This document shows positions 18,649 to 25,918 of a stretch of 54,764 nucleotides of DNA, in pieces. This stretch comes from an uncultured Collinsella sp. (GTDB taxonomy: Bacteria; Actinomycetota; Coriobacteriia; Coriobacteriales; Coriobacteriaceae): positions 1-54,764 of the forward strand of contig CAAFEX010000071.1 of the NCBI GenBank assembly GCA_900762015.1. Direction: 5' to 3'. Made by a program: the position numbers and the translations under genes. The notes under the pieces were generated by a model, which saw only the letters and a program-made list of their open reading frames with translations, did not search any database and was not told the origin of the DNA. Numbering within the stretch: the stretch's first letter is position 1; each line of letters opens with the position of its first letter.

Positions 18649-18683
18649 GGGCCGGGCTCCCGAACGTACGGGACGCCCGGCCC
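18649..18683 (-). terminator. Strong hairpin between fdhF and hyfA (likely partial terminator)
   Basis: Arms GGGCCGGGC (18649-18657) and GCCCGGCCC (18675-18683) enclose a second stem TCCCG/CGGGA. On the minus strand the hairpin is followed by GTTATTTTG. It lies 22 bases after the fdhF stop. It probably lowers, rather than abolishes, transcription from hydN-fdhF into hyfA, or marks the 3' end of a shorter transcript. Confidence 0.65.
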
Positions 18684-18704
18684 AAAAAGCCAACGAGAAC
18701 GGGA

Positions 18705-20927
18705 CTACACGATTTGATTCACGTGCGCCTCGTCGTCGAACTTGGCGGCGCCGGGCTCAACGTCCTGGGGAGCGGCGGCGTCGACCAGAGCCTGCTTGAG
18801 CTCGGTGTACTGACGCTCGACCTCGCCCTCGGCCCAGACCTGGTCGGCGATAGCGTCGACCTGGCAGGCGGAGAACTTGTCCTCAGGCGTATGCGAGACC
18901 GGGTCGACCTTGTGAATGGTCAGCTCGTTGCACTTGCCGATCCACCACTGGTAGGTCATATAGACCGTGCCCTTGTTGATGCGGTCGCTCACGTCGGCGC
19001 GGCTGTATACCTGGCCGCGGCGGCTGTGAATCGAGACGATGTCGCCGTTCTTGATGCCGCGCGCCTGGGCGTCCGCGGGATTCATGCGGACAAAGCCGGG
19101 CTCGTCGGCGAGTAGCGCCAGCGTCTTGCAGTTGCCGGTCATCGAGCGGCAGCTGTAGTGGCCGACCTCGCGGACGGTGCACAGGATGAGCGGGTACTCA
19201 TCGTCGGGAAGCTCGGAGGGCGCCTCCCAGTCGTGCGCCATCAGGTTGGCGCGGCCGTCCTTGGTGGTGAACTTGCCACCAGCGAACATGTCGGGCGTAC
19301 CGTGGTCGTTCACATCGGTGCTCTTGACAGGCCACTGGGCGTAGCCGCCCTCGGGAGCCATCTTCTCGTAGGTCGCGCCCACAAAGTTGGGGCACAGGCT
19401 AATGCACTCGTTCCAGATCTGCTCGGTGTTGTCGTAGTGCATGGGATAGCCCATACGCGTGGACAGGTCCGCGAAGATCTCCCAGTCGTGACGGCACTCG
19501 CCCTTGGGCGGAACGGCCGCGTCAAAGTGCTGGAAGCTACGGTCGGATGCAGTAAAGACACCCTCGTGCTCGCCCCAAGAGGTAGCGGGCAGGATGACGT
19601 CGGCGAGCATGGTCGTCTGCGTCATAAAGATGTCCTGGCAAATGAACAGATCCAGCTCGGAGAGCGTCTTGCGCATACCGGCCGAATCGGGCTCGGTCTG
19701 CACCGGGTCCTCGCCGTAGTTGTAGAAGCAGTGCACCTTGCCCTCGTCGACCAGGTGACCCAGGTCGGTGAGCTTGTAGCCCTCCTCGAGCGGGAGCTTT
19801 TCCTCGGGCACGCCCCAAGCCTTGGCAAACTTGGCACGCACTGCCGGGTCGGTGACCTTCTGGTAGCCAGGGTACAGGTTGGGCAGCATGCCCATATCGC
19901 AGGAGCCCTGGACGTTGTTCTGGCCACGCACGGGCGCGAGGCCGGAATTGGGTTTGCCGATCTGGCCGGCAACGCAGGCGATGGAGGCGATGGTGTGCAC
20001 CGTCTTCAGGTTCTGCTTCTGCTGGCATACGCCCATACCCCAGCCAATGATGGCAGAGGGCTTCGCCGTGGCGTACATCTCGGCAGCTTGGTGGATCAAC
20101 GCGGGCTCGACACCCGTGATGTCCTGTACGGATTCGGGAGTGTAGTTCTTGATGGTCTCCCACCACTCGTCAAAGCCGTTCGTATGCTCGGCGACGAATT
20201 CCTTGTCGTAGAGGCCATCGTTGACCAAGCAGTTGGCAAAGGCGTTAAGGAACGCGACGTTGCAACCGTTCTTGATCGGAAGGTAGAGATCGGCGATACG
20301 CGCGGTTTCGATATGGCGCGGGTCGGCGACGATGATCTTGCAACCCTTTTCTTTGGCTCGCACGATACGCCTTGCGACGATGGGGTGCGAATCGGCAGGG
20401 TTATAGCCGAAGAGGAAAATGCAGCCCGCATCCTCCATACCGGGGATGGAGCATGACATGCAACCTGAACCAACCGTGTCCATCAGACCGAGGACAGTAG
20501 GGCCGTGTCAAGTACGGGCGCAGTTGTCTACGCTGTGGGTGCCGATGCACGCACGCGTAAACTTCTGCATGACGTAGTTCGCCTCATTGCCGCCGCCTCG
20601 CGAAGAGCCGGTGGTCATGACAGCGTTAGGACCATATTCGTCAATTATGGCCTGCATCTTAGATGCGGTGAAATCCAGTGCCTCGTCCCAGCTTACGCGC
20701 TCAAGATCTGCGCCCTTAGTGCGGCGGATCATCGGGTGCAGTACGCGAGGAGTCAAGATCTTGGTGTCGTTGATGAAGTCGTAGCCGCTCATGCCCTTAA
20801 GGCACAGCTCGCTCTGGTTGGTGATGCCGTTGAGCGGTTCGGTACCCACGACCTGGCCGTTTTGGACCAAGAGGTTAAACTGGCAACCGGCGCCGCAGTA
20901 CGGGCAAATCACTTTATGCTTCTCCAT
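18705..20927 (-). CDS. fdhF: Formate dehydrogenase H, selenocysteine-containing (UGA at 20510-20508 read as Sec)
   Basis: FdhF oxidises formate to CO2 at a Mo-bis-MGD site. Conventional ORF calling splits the gene at an in-frame TGA, but the frame continues in full on both sides. The residues around it (CART-Sec-HGPTV) match the E. coli FdhF active site, and the Sec falls at residue 140, the same number as in E. coli. The N terminus has the 4Fe-4S motif CPYCGAGC and ELCLKG. Downstream of the Sec is FGYNPADSHPIVARR. The product is 740 residues (E. coli 715). The start at 20927 has GGAGG upstream. It sits between hydN and hyfA; selA, selB and selD are in the window. Confidence 0.97.
20470..20510 (-). 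promoter_or_regulatory. Bacterial SECIS element of fdhF
   Basis: Directly after the UGA the RNA begins UGACACGGCCC, identical to E. coli fdhF. A stem UGUCC (20496-20492) / GGACA (20481-20477) closes a 10-base loop containing GGUCU. Counted from the U of UGA, GGUCU occupies bases 22-26, the same place as in the E. coli element that SelB binds. A few further pairs below the apical stem are possible. Confidence 0.88.
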
Positions 20928-20950
20928 GACACCCTCCTTCCTTTCTCTGC

Positions 20951-20966
20951 TACCGAATACTCGGTA
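20951..20966 (-). promoter_or_regulatory. Palindrome TACCGA-N4-TCGGTA just upstream of fdhF
   Basis: A perfect 6-bp inverted repeat with a 4-base spacer lies in the 74-base gap between hydN and fdhF, about 24 bases upstream of the fdhF start and 13 bases upstream of its ribosome binding site. It could be an RNA hairpin affecting fdhF translation or a protein-binding site. There is no T tract. Confidence 0.35.
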
Positions 20967-21001
20967 CTTATTTGACAATCATTGGGCCTGTCGCCCGACG
21001 C

Positions 21002-21520
21002 TTACGCCTCGTTTTCGATGGTGGCGCGGGCACGCTCGGCAGTCAGTTCTGCCAGACGCTCCTCGTCTACCAGGGTGAGGCCCTTGGTCGGGCACGCCTC
21101 GGCACACGCCGGACCGCCGGGACGGTCCACGCACAGGTCGCACTTGAGCACGAAGCTCTTAGTCTGCGAACCCACGCGAACGTCACCCATCAAGACGGGG
21201 ACCTGCGTGGTCGCCACGCTCACGGCGCCAAAGGGGCATGCCATGACGCAGCTCTTGCAGCCGATGCAGTTGTCCTCGTTGACGCCGATACGATGGTTCT
21301 TTGGGTCAAAGAACCAGGCGCCCGTAGGACAGGCCTTCGCGCACGGAGCGTCCTCGCAGTGGTGACATGCCACCGGCGCGGAGATCTCGTAGGTGCGCGT
21401 TACGCGCAAGCGAGGTGCGGCGATGTTGCCGGGAATATCGTGAGCCTCGATGCACGCCGCCATACAGGTTTGGCACCCAATGCAGCGTGAAGAATCAGCC
21501 ACGACTCGTTTATTGCCCAT
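21002..21520 (-). CDS. hydN: HydN-like 4x[4Fe-4S] electron-transfer protein
   Basis: This 172-residue polyferredoxin has four cysteine clusters (CIGCQTCMAACIEAH, CHHCEDAPCAKACP, CIGCKSCVMACPFG, CDLCVDRPGGPACAEACP). It resembles HydN (175 residues in E. coli), which supports FdhF activity. The start at 21520 (MGNKRVV) follows AGGAGGGAG. An in-frame GTG at 21628, 12 bases after a GGAGG, would add 36 residues, but such an extension is not typical. It is the first gene of the cluster, transcribed ahead of fdhF. It could serve FdhF as an alternative electron outlet besides HyfA. Confidence 0.88.
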   Translation of the reverse strand: MGNKRVVADSSRCIGCQTCMAACIEAHDIPGNIAAPRLRVTRTYEISAPVACHHCEDAPCAKACPTGAWFFDPKNHRIGVNEDNCIGCKSCVMACPFGAVSVATTQVPVLMGDVRVGSQTKSFVLKCDLCVDRPGGPACAEACPTKGLTLVDEERLAELTAERARATIENEA

Positions 21521-21698
21521 GTTGTTCACTCCCTCCTGAATCCCATGCCAGAGAGACCCTGCCGACGTTGCCCCGGACCGCCCGTGGTCCGGCATCGGCG
21601 TATCGAGCGCATGCGGCGAAACAGGCACTTCGATAGAATTCCTCCAACGATATACAGGTTAAATATACGCAGTTGCAGGGGGCAAACTTGAGCATAGG

Positions 21699-21724
21699 CC
21701 CTGCAATACGGGTGTATTGCAGGG
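21699..21724. promoter_or_regulatory. Perfect 11-bp palindrome upstream of the formate hydrogenlyase operon
   Basis: Arm CCCTGCAATAC (21699-21709) is followed by spacer GGGT and the exact reverse complement at 21714-21724. A related half-site TTGCAGGGG occurs at 21673-21681. No gene ends here in either direction, and on the minus strand no T run follows, so an operator for a dimeric regulator is more likely than a terminator. It lies about 180 bases upstream of hydN. Confidence 0.55.
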
Positions 21725-21853
21725 GTTTTGGCAGGTTGGAATTATTCTCTAGAAGCTATAAAGGTGAGTGTATTACATGCGTACGCCTCAGAGATTTTTA
21801 CGCGCTCTCATTTTGGATGTACTACGCTTGTATTCGTGTTAATGGTTATTTAC

Positions 21854-21881
21854 TTGAGTAAAATAAAGTAATGGTTATAAG
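21854..21881 (+). promoter_or_regulatory. Promoter candidate for the toxin-antitoxin pair
   Basis: TTGAGT (21854-21859), a 16-base spacer and TATAAG (21876-21881) lie about 66 bases upstream of the antitoxin start. A partial dyad GTCGG...CCGAC follows (about 21891-21917) and could be the autoregulatory operator usual for such modules. Confidence 0.4.
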
Positions 21882-21947
21882 ATTCTAAGATGTCGGCTAT
21901 GCCGCATTTGACCGACTATATTGCACGCTAGCTAAGGGAGGGCAGTG

Positions 21948-22271
21948 ATGTCATCGACGCAAAAAAGAGCCATCCTGCAGGCGCGCATTCGCGAAGAGGA
22001 CAAACAGCATGCCGAGCGCCTCTACGACGCCATGGGCACATCGCTCGCCGAGGCCGTCCGTCTTTTTGTCGCGCAGAGCATTTTGATGCGCAAGCTCCCC
22101 TTTCAGCCGGTCGCCGTGCGCTCAAAGGACGGCACCGCCGCCTATGGATCGCTCAAAGCATATGGTGACCCCAATCGCCGCGCCGAGGAGCGCAATGCCT
22201 GGATTGAATACCTTGCCACAGAAAGTGACGATTCGATTTTGGGCCCCGAGGAAGTAGATATCCATGAGTAG
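21948..22271 (+). CDS. Antitoxin of a type II toxin-antitoxin pair (RelB/DinJ-like)
   Basis: This 107-residue protein has an N-terminal segment (residues about 8-40, with RIREEDKQHAERLYDAMGTSLAEAVRLFVAQS) that looks like a ribbon-helix-helix DNA-binding domain of the RelB/DinJ type. The acidic C-terminal part would bind the toxin. The start is placed at ATG 21948 with GGGAGG upstream; a GTG one codon earlier is possible. It overlaps the PIN-domain gene by eight bases, the usual coupling for such modules. The pairing of a RelB-like antitoxin with a PIN toxin is a little unusual. Confidence 0.75.
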   Translation: MSSTQKRAILQARIREEDKQHAERLYDAMGTSLAEAVRLFVAQSILMRKLPFQPVAVRSKDGTAAYGSLKAYGDPNRRAEERNAWIEYLATESDDSILGPEEVDIHE

Positions 22272-22719
22272 CACCATCATCGACGAGACCGTCATCCTTC
22301 TCTATCTGCTCGACGACGACGAGGTCCTGTCACCGCGCGCCGCCAAGGTCATCGCCACGCGCACCGCTCGTGTCTACCCCGAAATCATCACGCGCGTCGT
22401 GGTCACGCTGCGCGACGTCTATAAGGTTCCCCGCGTTGAGATTGCTGCGGCCATGAAAAGGTTGCTCGATGACGTCATGGTCGACGAGCCCACCGTTGTC
22501 GCCCTTGCCGTCAAACTCTTTGGCAAGACCCATATGGACTTTTCCGACTGCCTCCTCGCAGCCCGAACCGCCATCTACAACGATGATGTCGTGAGCTTTG
22601 GCAAGCCCATCATCCAAGGCATGATCGATTACCGCCGTAAACGCCAAACCGCCGCCGAAACCCGCAGCCGAAGCACCGACTCCACCATCGACAAGCTCCG
22701 CCACCGCCCCCGCAGCTAA
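22264..22719 (+). CDS. PIN-domain toxin (VapC-like ribonuclease)
   Basis: This 151-residue protein is probably a PIN-domain endoribonuclease. It shows the early acidic segment IIDETVILLYLLDDDE, a middle glutamate in YPEIITRVVV, the hallmark DFSDCLLAAR and a later aspartate pair before VVSFGK, which together fit the metal-binding acidic set. A basic tail of about 25 residues, rich in Arg and Thr, extends past the domain. It overlaps the antitoxin gene by eight bases. Target RNA cannot be inferred. Confidence 0.75.
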   Translation: MSSTIIDETVILLYLLDDDEVLSPRAAKVIATRTARVYPEIITRVVVTLRDVYKVPRVEIAAAMKRLLDDVMVDEPTVVALAVKLFGKTHMDFSDCLLAARTAIYNDDVVSFGKPIIQGMIDYRRKRQTAAETRSRSTDSTIDKLRHRPRS

Positions 22720-22763
22720 CCCCATCCCCACCTAAGTTGCGGTGAAATAGTTCCTGGATGGGG
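22720..22763. repeat. GCGGTGAAATAG-family repeat (2 of 4)
   Basis: CCTAAGTTGCGGTGAAATAG at 22731-22750, followed by TTCCT, matches one arm of the copy at 39771-39855. Here the second long arm is absent, but CCCCATCC (22720-22727) and GGATGGGG (22756-22763) pair around the core. It lies between the PIN toxin and the tRNA terminator, which converge. Confidence 0.65.
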
Positions 22764-22780
22764 TCCCCGGCATGTATACG

Positions 22781-22815
22781 AAAATGGCTCTGATCCCAAA
22801 AGGAATCAGAGCCAT
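22781..22815 (-). terminator. Intrinsic terminator of the tRNA-Pro/tRNA-Gly transcript
   Basis: Arms ATGGCTCTGAT (22784-22794) and ATCAGAGCCAT (22805-22815) are perfect complements with a 10-base loop. On the minus strand a TTTT run follows. It lies 13 bases after the CCA end of tRNA-Gly. Confidence 0.85.
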
Positions 22816-22827
22816 TCATCTATCCTA

Positions 22828-22901
22828 TGGAGCGGGCGACGGGAATCGAACCCGCGTCATCAGCTTGGAAGGCTGGGGTTCTACCATTGAACTACGCCCG
22901 C
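22828..22901 (-). tRNA. tRNA-Gly (anticodon TCC)
   Basis: On the minus strand the sequence starts GCGGGCGTAG and ends CGCCCGC-T-CCA, so the acceptor stem closes over 7 bp and CCA is encoded. The anticodon loop CTTCCAA gives anticodon TCC. The T arm GGGTTCGATTCCC is canonical. The D loop is short, as usual for glycine tRNAs. The outermost anticodon-stem pair is C-A. Confidence 0.97.
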
Positions 22902-22907
22902 AAGATA

Positions 22908-22984
22908 TGGTCGGGACGACAGGATTTGAACCTGCGACATCCTGCTCCCAAAGCAGGCGCGCTACCAAACTGCGCCACGTCCCG
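22908..22984 (-). tRNA. tRNA-Pro (anticodon TGG)
   Basis: The minus strand begins CGGGACGTGGCGCAG and ends CGTCCCG-A-CCA. The acceptor stem pairs over 7 bp, the anticodon loop TTTGGGA gives anticodon TGG, and the T arm AGGTTCAAATCCT is canonical. CCA is encoded. It is six bases upstream of tRNA-Gly and shares its promoter and terminator. Confidence 0.97.
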
Positions 22985-23035
22985 AAGGTGTTGAGCAGCT
23001 AAGGTCTAAACCTTGCGTGTCCCAAAGCGAAGGAA

Positions 23036-23064
23036 ATTATAGGGGAGACTCCCCGCCTGTGCAA
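23036..23064 (-). promoter_or_regulatory. Promoter of the tRNA-Pro/tRNA-Gly unit
   Basis: On the minus strand TTGCAC (23064-23059), a 17-base spacer and a perfect TATAAT (23041-23036) precede tRNA-Pro by about 50 bases. The spacer contains the palindrome GGGGAG-T-CTCCCC. The position just after the brnQ stop at 23076 is compact. Confidence 0.8.
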
Positions 23065-23075
23065 GCATTGATGCC

Positions 23076-24434
23076 TTAGCTCCTCGAATGTGCGACAAAA
23101 CGACTATGGAGCAGACCGATCACAAAGGCAACCACGGCAACCGGCGCCCACGCGGCACCGATGTCTGCCAGGGGTAGCGCATCAAACGGCAGCCACGCGC
23201 CCGCAACGAACGCATCGCGGACCGAGGTGATCACGCTCTGCACGGCGACCACGCCGCCGACCCAGACCCACACCTGCGGATGAGCGTCGCAAAAGCCGTG
23301 TACCAAACCCATGAGAACCAGCACGATAGCAACGGGATACAAGGCGTTGAGCATGGGCACCGAGAACATAAGGATCACGTCGAGGCCCACATTGGAGAGC
23401 ACGCACGAAAACGCTGCGAACACAAAGGCGAGAACCGCAAAGGGACGGCGCATGGCCTCCTCGGAGGCCTCCACTCCCCCTTCAACCACGTACGTCTCGC
23501 AGAAGTAACGCGAGCAGCAGCTAATAAGACCGATGCACACGTTCATGCAGGCAAGGAAAAAGATCGCAAAGACCACGACCGTGCCGGCAAGCCCAAAATG
23601 CATGGAGGCCGAACGGGCGAGGATGGCGGCGCCGTTGGTAGCGTCGGGCATCACGGTGCCGAGCTGCATACCGGCAAGGCCCAAGCCGCAGTAGATGATG
23701 GCCATGAGCACGCCGGCGATCACACCGGAACGCGAAATCTCGAAGGCCACGCGCTTGTCATCGGTAACACCCAACTCGTGGATGGTCTCGGCGATGATGA
23801 TGCCGAAGGCGAGCGACGCGAGCAGGTCCATGGTCTGATAGCCAGTCAGAAAGCCCTGCACGGCGGCGCCTGCATCGTAAGGAGCCTGAGGCGCGGCAGC
23901 CGGTCCCAGTGGCGAGATCACGGCAGCACCCACGACCAGCACAATGAGCGCAATGAGCGCGGGGCCCGTAATGCGGCCGAGCACGCGTGTGATGACACCC
24001 GGGCGCAGCGTGAGCGCAAACGCGACGACAAAGAAGCCAACGGCAAACACCAGGCGAGCCGTACCGAGCGAGACGCCCTCGGGCAGCAGCGGCACCAGCA
24101 TCTCGAAGGCCGTGGAGCTCGTGCGCGGAATAGCCAGGCACGGGCCGATGGCCAGATACACAGCCGCGACAAAGAACTCACTGAACTTGGGGTGCACGCG
24201 GCCGGCAAGCTCACGCGCCGTTCCGGCGAGCGCCACGGCGATAAAGCCCATAACAGGCAGGCCGATGGCAGCAATCAAAAAGCCAATCATGGCAAGTGGC
24301 GTGGCGGTACCGGCCTGAAGTGCCAGCAACGGCGGAATGATGAGGTTACCGGCGCCAAAGAGCATCGAGAACAGCGCAATGCCGACGGTAACGACATGGT
24401 CGGAGCGCAGGCCGCGCGGGGCGGATGAAGCCAT
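23076..24434 (-). CDS. brnQ: Branched-chain amino acid transporter, BrnQ/LIVCS family
   Basis: This 452-residue integral membrane protein has about 12 hydrophobic segments and belongs to the LIV-II (BrnQ) family of sodium- or proton-coupled leucine, isoleucine and valine carriers. Family segments include FSMLFGAGNLIIPP near the N terminus and GYQTMDLLASLAFG in the middle. The start at 24434 (MASSAPRG) follows AAAGGTG; an open frame continues far upstream to 24671 but crosses a terminator. It appears to be a single-gene unit between the terminator of the desulfurase gene and the tRNA promoter. Confidence 0.92.
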   Translation of the reverse strand: MASSAPRGLRSDHVVTVGIALFSMLFGAGNLIIPPLLALQAGTATPLAMIGFLIAAIGLPVMGFIAVALAGTARELAGRVHPKFSEFFVAAVYLAIGPCLAIPRTSSTAFEMLVPLLPEGVSLGTARLVFAVGFFVVAFALTLRPGVITRVLGRITGPALIALIVLVVGAAVISPLGPAAAPQAPYDAGAAVQGFLTGYQTMDLLASLAFGIIIAETIHELGVTDDKRVAFEISRSGVIAGVLMAIIYCGLGLAGMQLGTVMPDATNGAAILARSASMHFGLAGTVVVFAIFFLACMNVCIGLISCCSRYFCETYVVEGGVEASEEAMRRPFAVLAFVFAAFSCVLSNVGLDVILMFSVPMLNALYPVAIVLVLMGLVHGFCDAHPQVWVWVGGVVAVQSVITSVRDAFVAGAWLPFDALPLADIGAAWAPVAVVAFVIGLLHSRFVAHSRS

Positions 24435-24462
24435 AGGCACACCTTTCGGGTCGAAACAAAAA

Positions 24463-24488
24463 CGGGACGGGCAAAAACACCCGTCCCG
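24463..24488 (-). terminator. Intrinsic terminator after the cysteine desulfurase gene
   Basis: Arms CGGGACGGG (24463-24471) and CCCGTCCCG (24480-24488) are perfect complements. On the minus strand TTTTTG follows. It ends the selenium/dehydratase block and isolates brnQ. Confidence 0.85.
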
Positions 24489-24511
24489 CAAGTATATACG
24501 CTCTAGCGGCT

Positions 24512-25651
24512 TTAGCAGGCTAAATCGCACAGAGCATCGATAGCCGTGTCGACTTCTTCGGTCGTGTTGAAATAGCCAAACGAGAATCGGACGACACCCT
24601 GGCGCTCGGTTCCCAGCGCGCGGTGCATGAGCGGAGCGCAATGGGCGCCGGGGCGCGTCGCAATCCCCCACCCTTGCATAAGCGCGTCCGAGATCTCGGC
24701 AGAGTCGATATCGCCCACGTTGAGCGAGACGATCGCCGAGCGCACAGGCTGGTCAAACGCACCGTAGAGCGCAATGCCGGGGATTTCGCGAACGCCGGCG
24801 AGGAAGCGCTCGGCAAGCGCGCGCTCATGCGCCGCAATCGCCTCGACCCCGCCCTGGGCCTCGATAAAGTCGAGACCTGCGGAAAGTCCCGCGATGCCGT
24901 GACCGTTGAGCGTGCCCGCCTCAAGGCGCGTGGGCCACTCGAGCGGCTGCAGTGCATCGAAGCTGTGCACGCCCGTGCCGCCCATGGCCCACGGAGCCAC
25001 GTCAACGCCCTCCGCCACGGCCAAGCCGCCGGTGCCCTGTGGACCCATGAGCCCCTTGTGGCCGGTAAAGCACACGACGTCGAGGCCCATAGCCCGCATA
25101 TCGACATGCATCGCGCCGGCAGACTGCGAAGCATCGACGATCAACAGCGCGCCGGCCGCATGCGCGATGGCAGCCACGCGCGCAATGTCGACCGCGTTGC
25201 CGGTCACATTGGAGGCGTGCGTCACCACCACGGCACGCGTGCCCGGCGTGACCAACCGCTCGAGCTCGTCGTAGTCGAGCACACCGTTCGCGTCGCAGCC
25301 CGCATACTCAACGGTCACGCCCTGCTCTGCCGCCAAGCGGTTGAGCGGACGTAGCACCGAGTTGTGCTCAAGCACCGTCGTGACCACGCGGTCGCCGGGG
25401 CGCACCACGCCATTGATAACGGTGTTGAGCGCCGCGGTGGAGTTGGGCGTAAAACAAACATGGTCAGCACGCGGGCAACCCAAAAGGCGCGCGAGCTTGG
25501 CACGGCAAGCGTGAATCGTACGAGCGGCATCGAGGGCACCCGATGTGGCGCCGCGCCCGGCATTGCCGAGCGAGCACATCGCCTGCGTCACGGCATCGAT
25601 GACCACCTGCGGCTTGTGCATGGTCGTTGCCGCGTTATCCAGATAGATCAT
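24512..25651 (-). CDS. Class V aminotransferase: cysteine desulfurase / probable selenocysteine lyase
   Basis: This 379-residue PLP enzyme of the NifS/CsdB superfamily releases sulfur or selenium from cysteine or selenocysteine. The start motif MIYLDNAATTMHKP, the PLP lysine in CFTGHKGLMGPQG and the active-site cysteine in RPGAHCAPLMH are all present. The ATG overlaps the upstream stop (ATGA), with GGGAGG before it. Because it is the last gene of a selD-yedF-DUF3343 unit, delivery of selenium to SelD is the most likely job; sulfur mobilisation remains possible. The short Cys loop resembles group II (SufS/CsdB) enzymes. Confidence 0.88.
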   Translation of the reverse strand: MIYLDNAATTMHKPQVVIDAVTQAMCSLGNAGRGATSGALDAARTIHACRAKLARLLGCPRADHVCFTPNSTAALNTVINGVVRPGDRVVTTVLEHNSVLRPLNRLAAEQGVTVEYAGCDANGVLDYDELERLVTPGTRAVVVTHASNVTGNAVDIARVAAIAHAAGALLIVDASQSAGAMHVDMRAMGLDVVCFTGHKGLMGPQGTGGLAVAEGVDVAPWAMGGTGVHSFDALQPLEWPTRLEAGTLNGHGIAGLSAGLDFIEAQGGVEAIAAHERALAERFLAGVREIPGIALYGAFDQPVRSAIVSLNVGDIDSAEISDALMQGWGIATRPGAHCAPLMHRALGTERQGVVRFSFGYFNTTEEVDTAIDALCDLAC

Positions 25652-25899
25652 CGCACGACCTCCCACATATCGATCACGGTGAAGCCCTCGGTGGGAACGC
25701 CCGCCGAGGCAAGTTCGCCGCGCAGCAGTTCCTCATCGGCAGGCAACGCCTTCCACGCCAAACCGCAGCCGGCAGCGACCTCCCCGGGCACGGGAATCGT
25801 CCGCCCGGGAAGACCGCGCTCGATGCACAGGGATTCGCAACCCATGGCGGCCGCCGTGGTAGGAAACGTGATGACAAGCGCCGGGCGCTTCTCCCTCAT
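25648..25899 (-). CDS. DUF3343-type small protein of the selenium operon
   Basis: This 83-residue protein begins MREKRPALVITFPTTAAAM and contains CESLCIERGLPGRTIPVPG and AAGCGLAWKA. Such short DUF3343 proteins often sit between a cysteine desulfurase and YedF in selenium-utilisation loci. They have been suspected of carrying or binding a sulfur or selenium intermediate. Cysteines at the CESLC and GCG positions are available for that. The start at 25899 follows TTGGAG; a TTG five codons upstream is possible. The exact function is unknown. Confidence 0.75.
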   Translation of the reverse strand: MREKRPALVITFPTTAAAMGCESLCIERGLPGRTIPVPGEVAAGCGLAWKALPADEELLRGELASAGVPTEGFTVIDMWEVVR

Positions 25900-25918
25900 G
25901 GCAACTCCAACCAATACG

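Larger units (their letters stand above)
21521..21947. promoter_or_regulatory. Intergenic control region between hydN and the toxin-antitoxin pair
   Basis: This 427-base gap separates divergent genes. It holds a hairpin CCGGACC/GGTCCGG (21573-21592) in the presumed hydN leader, a perfect 11-bp palindrome (21699-21724), the decamer AATTATTCTC (21740-21749, also found upstream of modA), an AT-rich stretch after 21755, and a promoter candidate for the antitoxin (21854-21881). A 21-codon frame at 21777-21842 has a passable ribosome site but sits too close to a -10-like box to be convincing. No hydN promoter was clear. Confidence 0.6.

Noticed and set aside
20508..20978. A separate short formate dehydrogenase fragment ending at a stop at 20508
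   Set aside because: The stop is the Sec codon of fdhF, supported by the SECIS element and the continued frame.
21777..21842. A 21-codon ORF (starts MRTPQRFLRA) on the plus strand upstream of the antitoxin
   Set aside because: Its ribosome site overlaps a -10-like TATAAA, so no transcript with a usable leader is evident.
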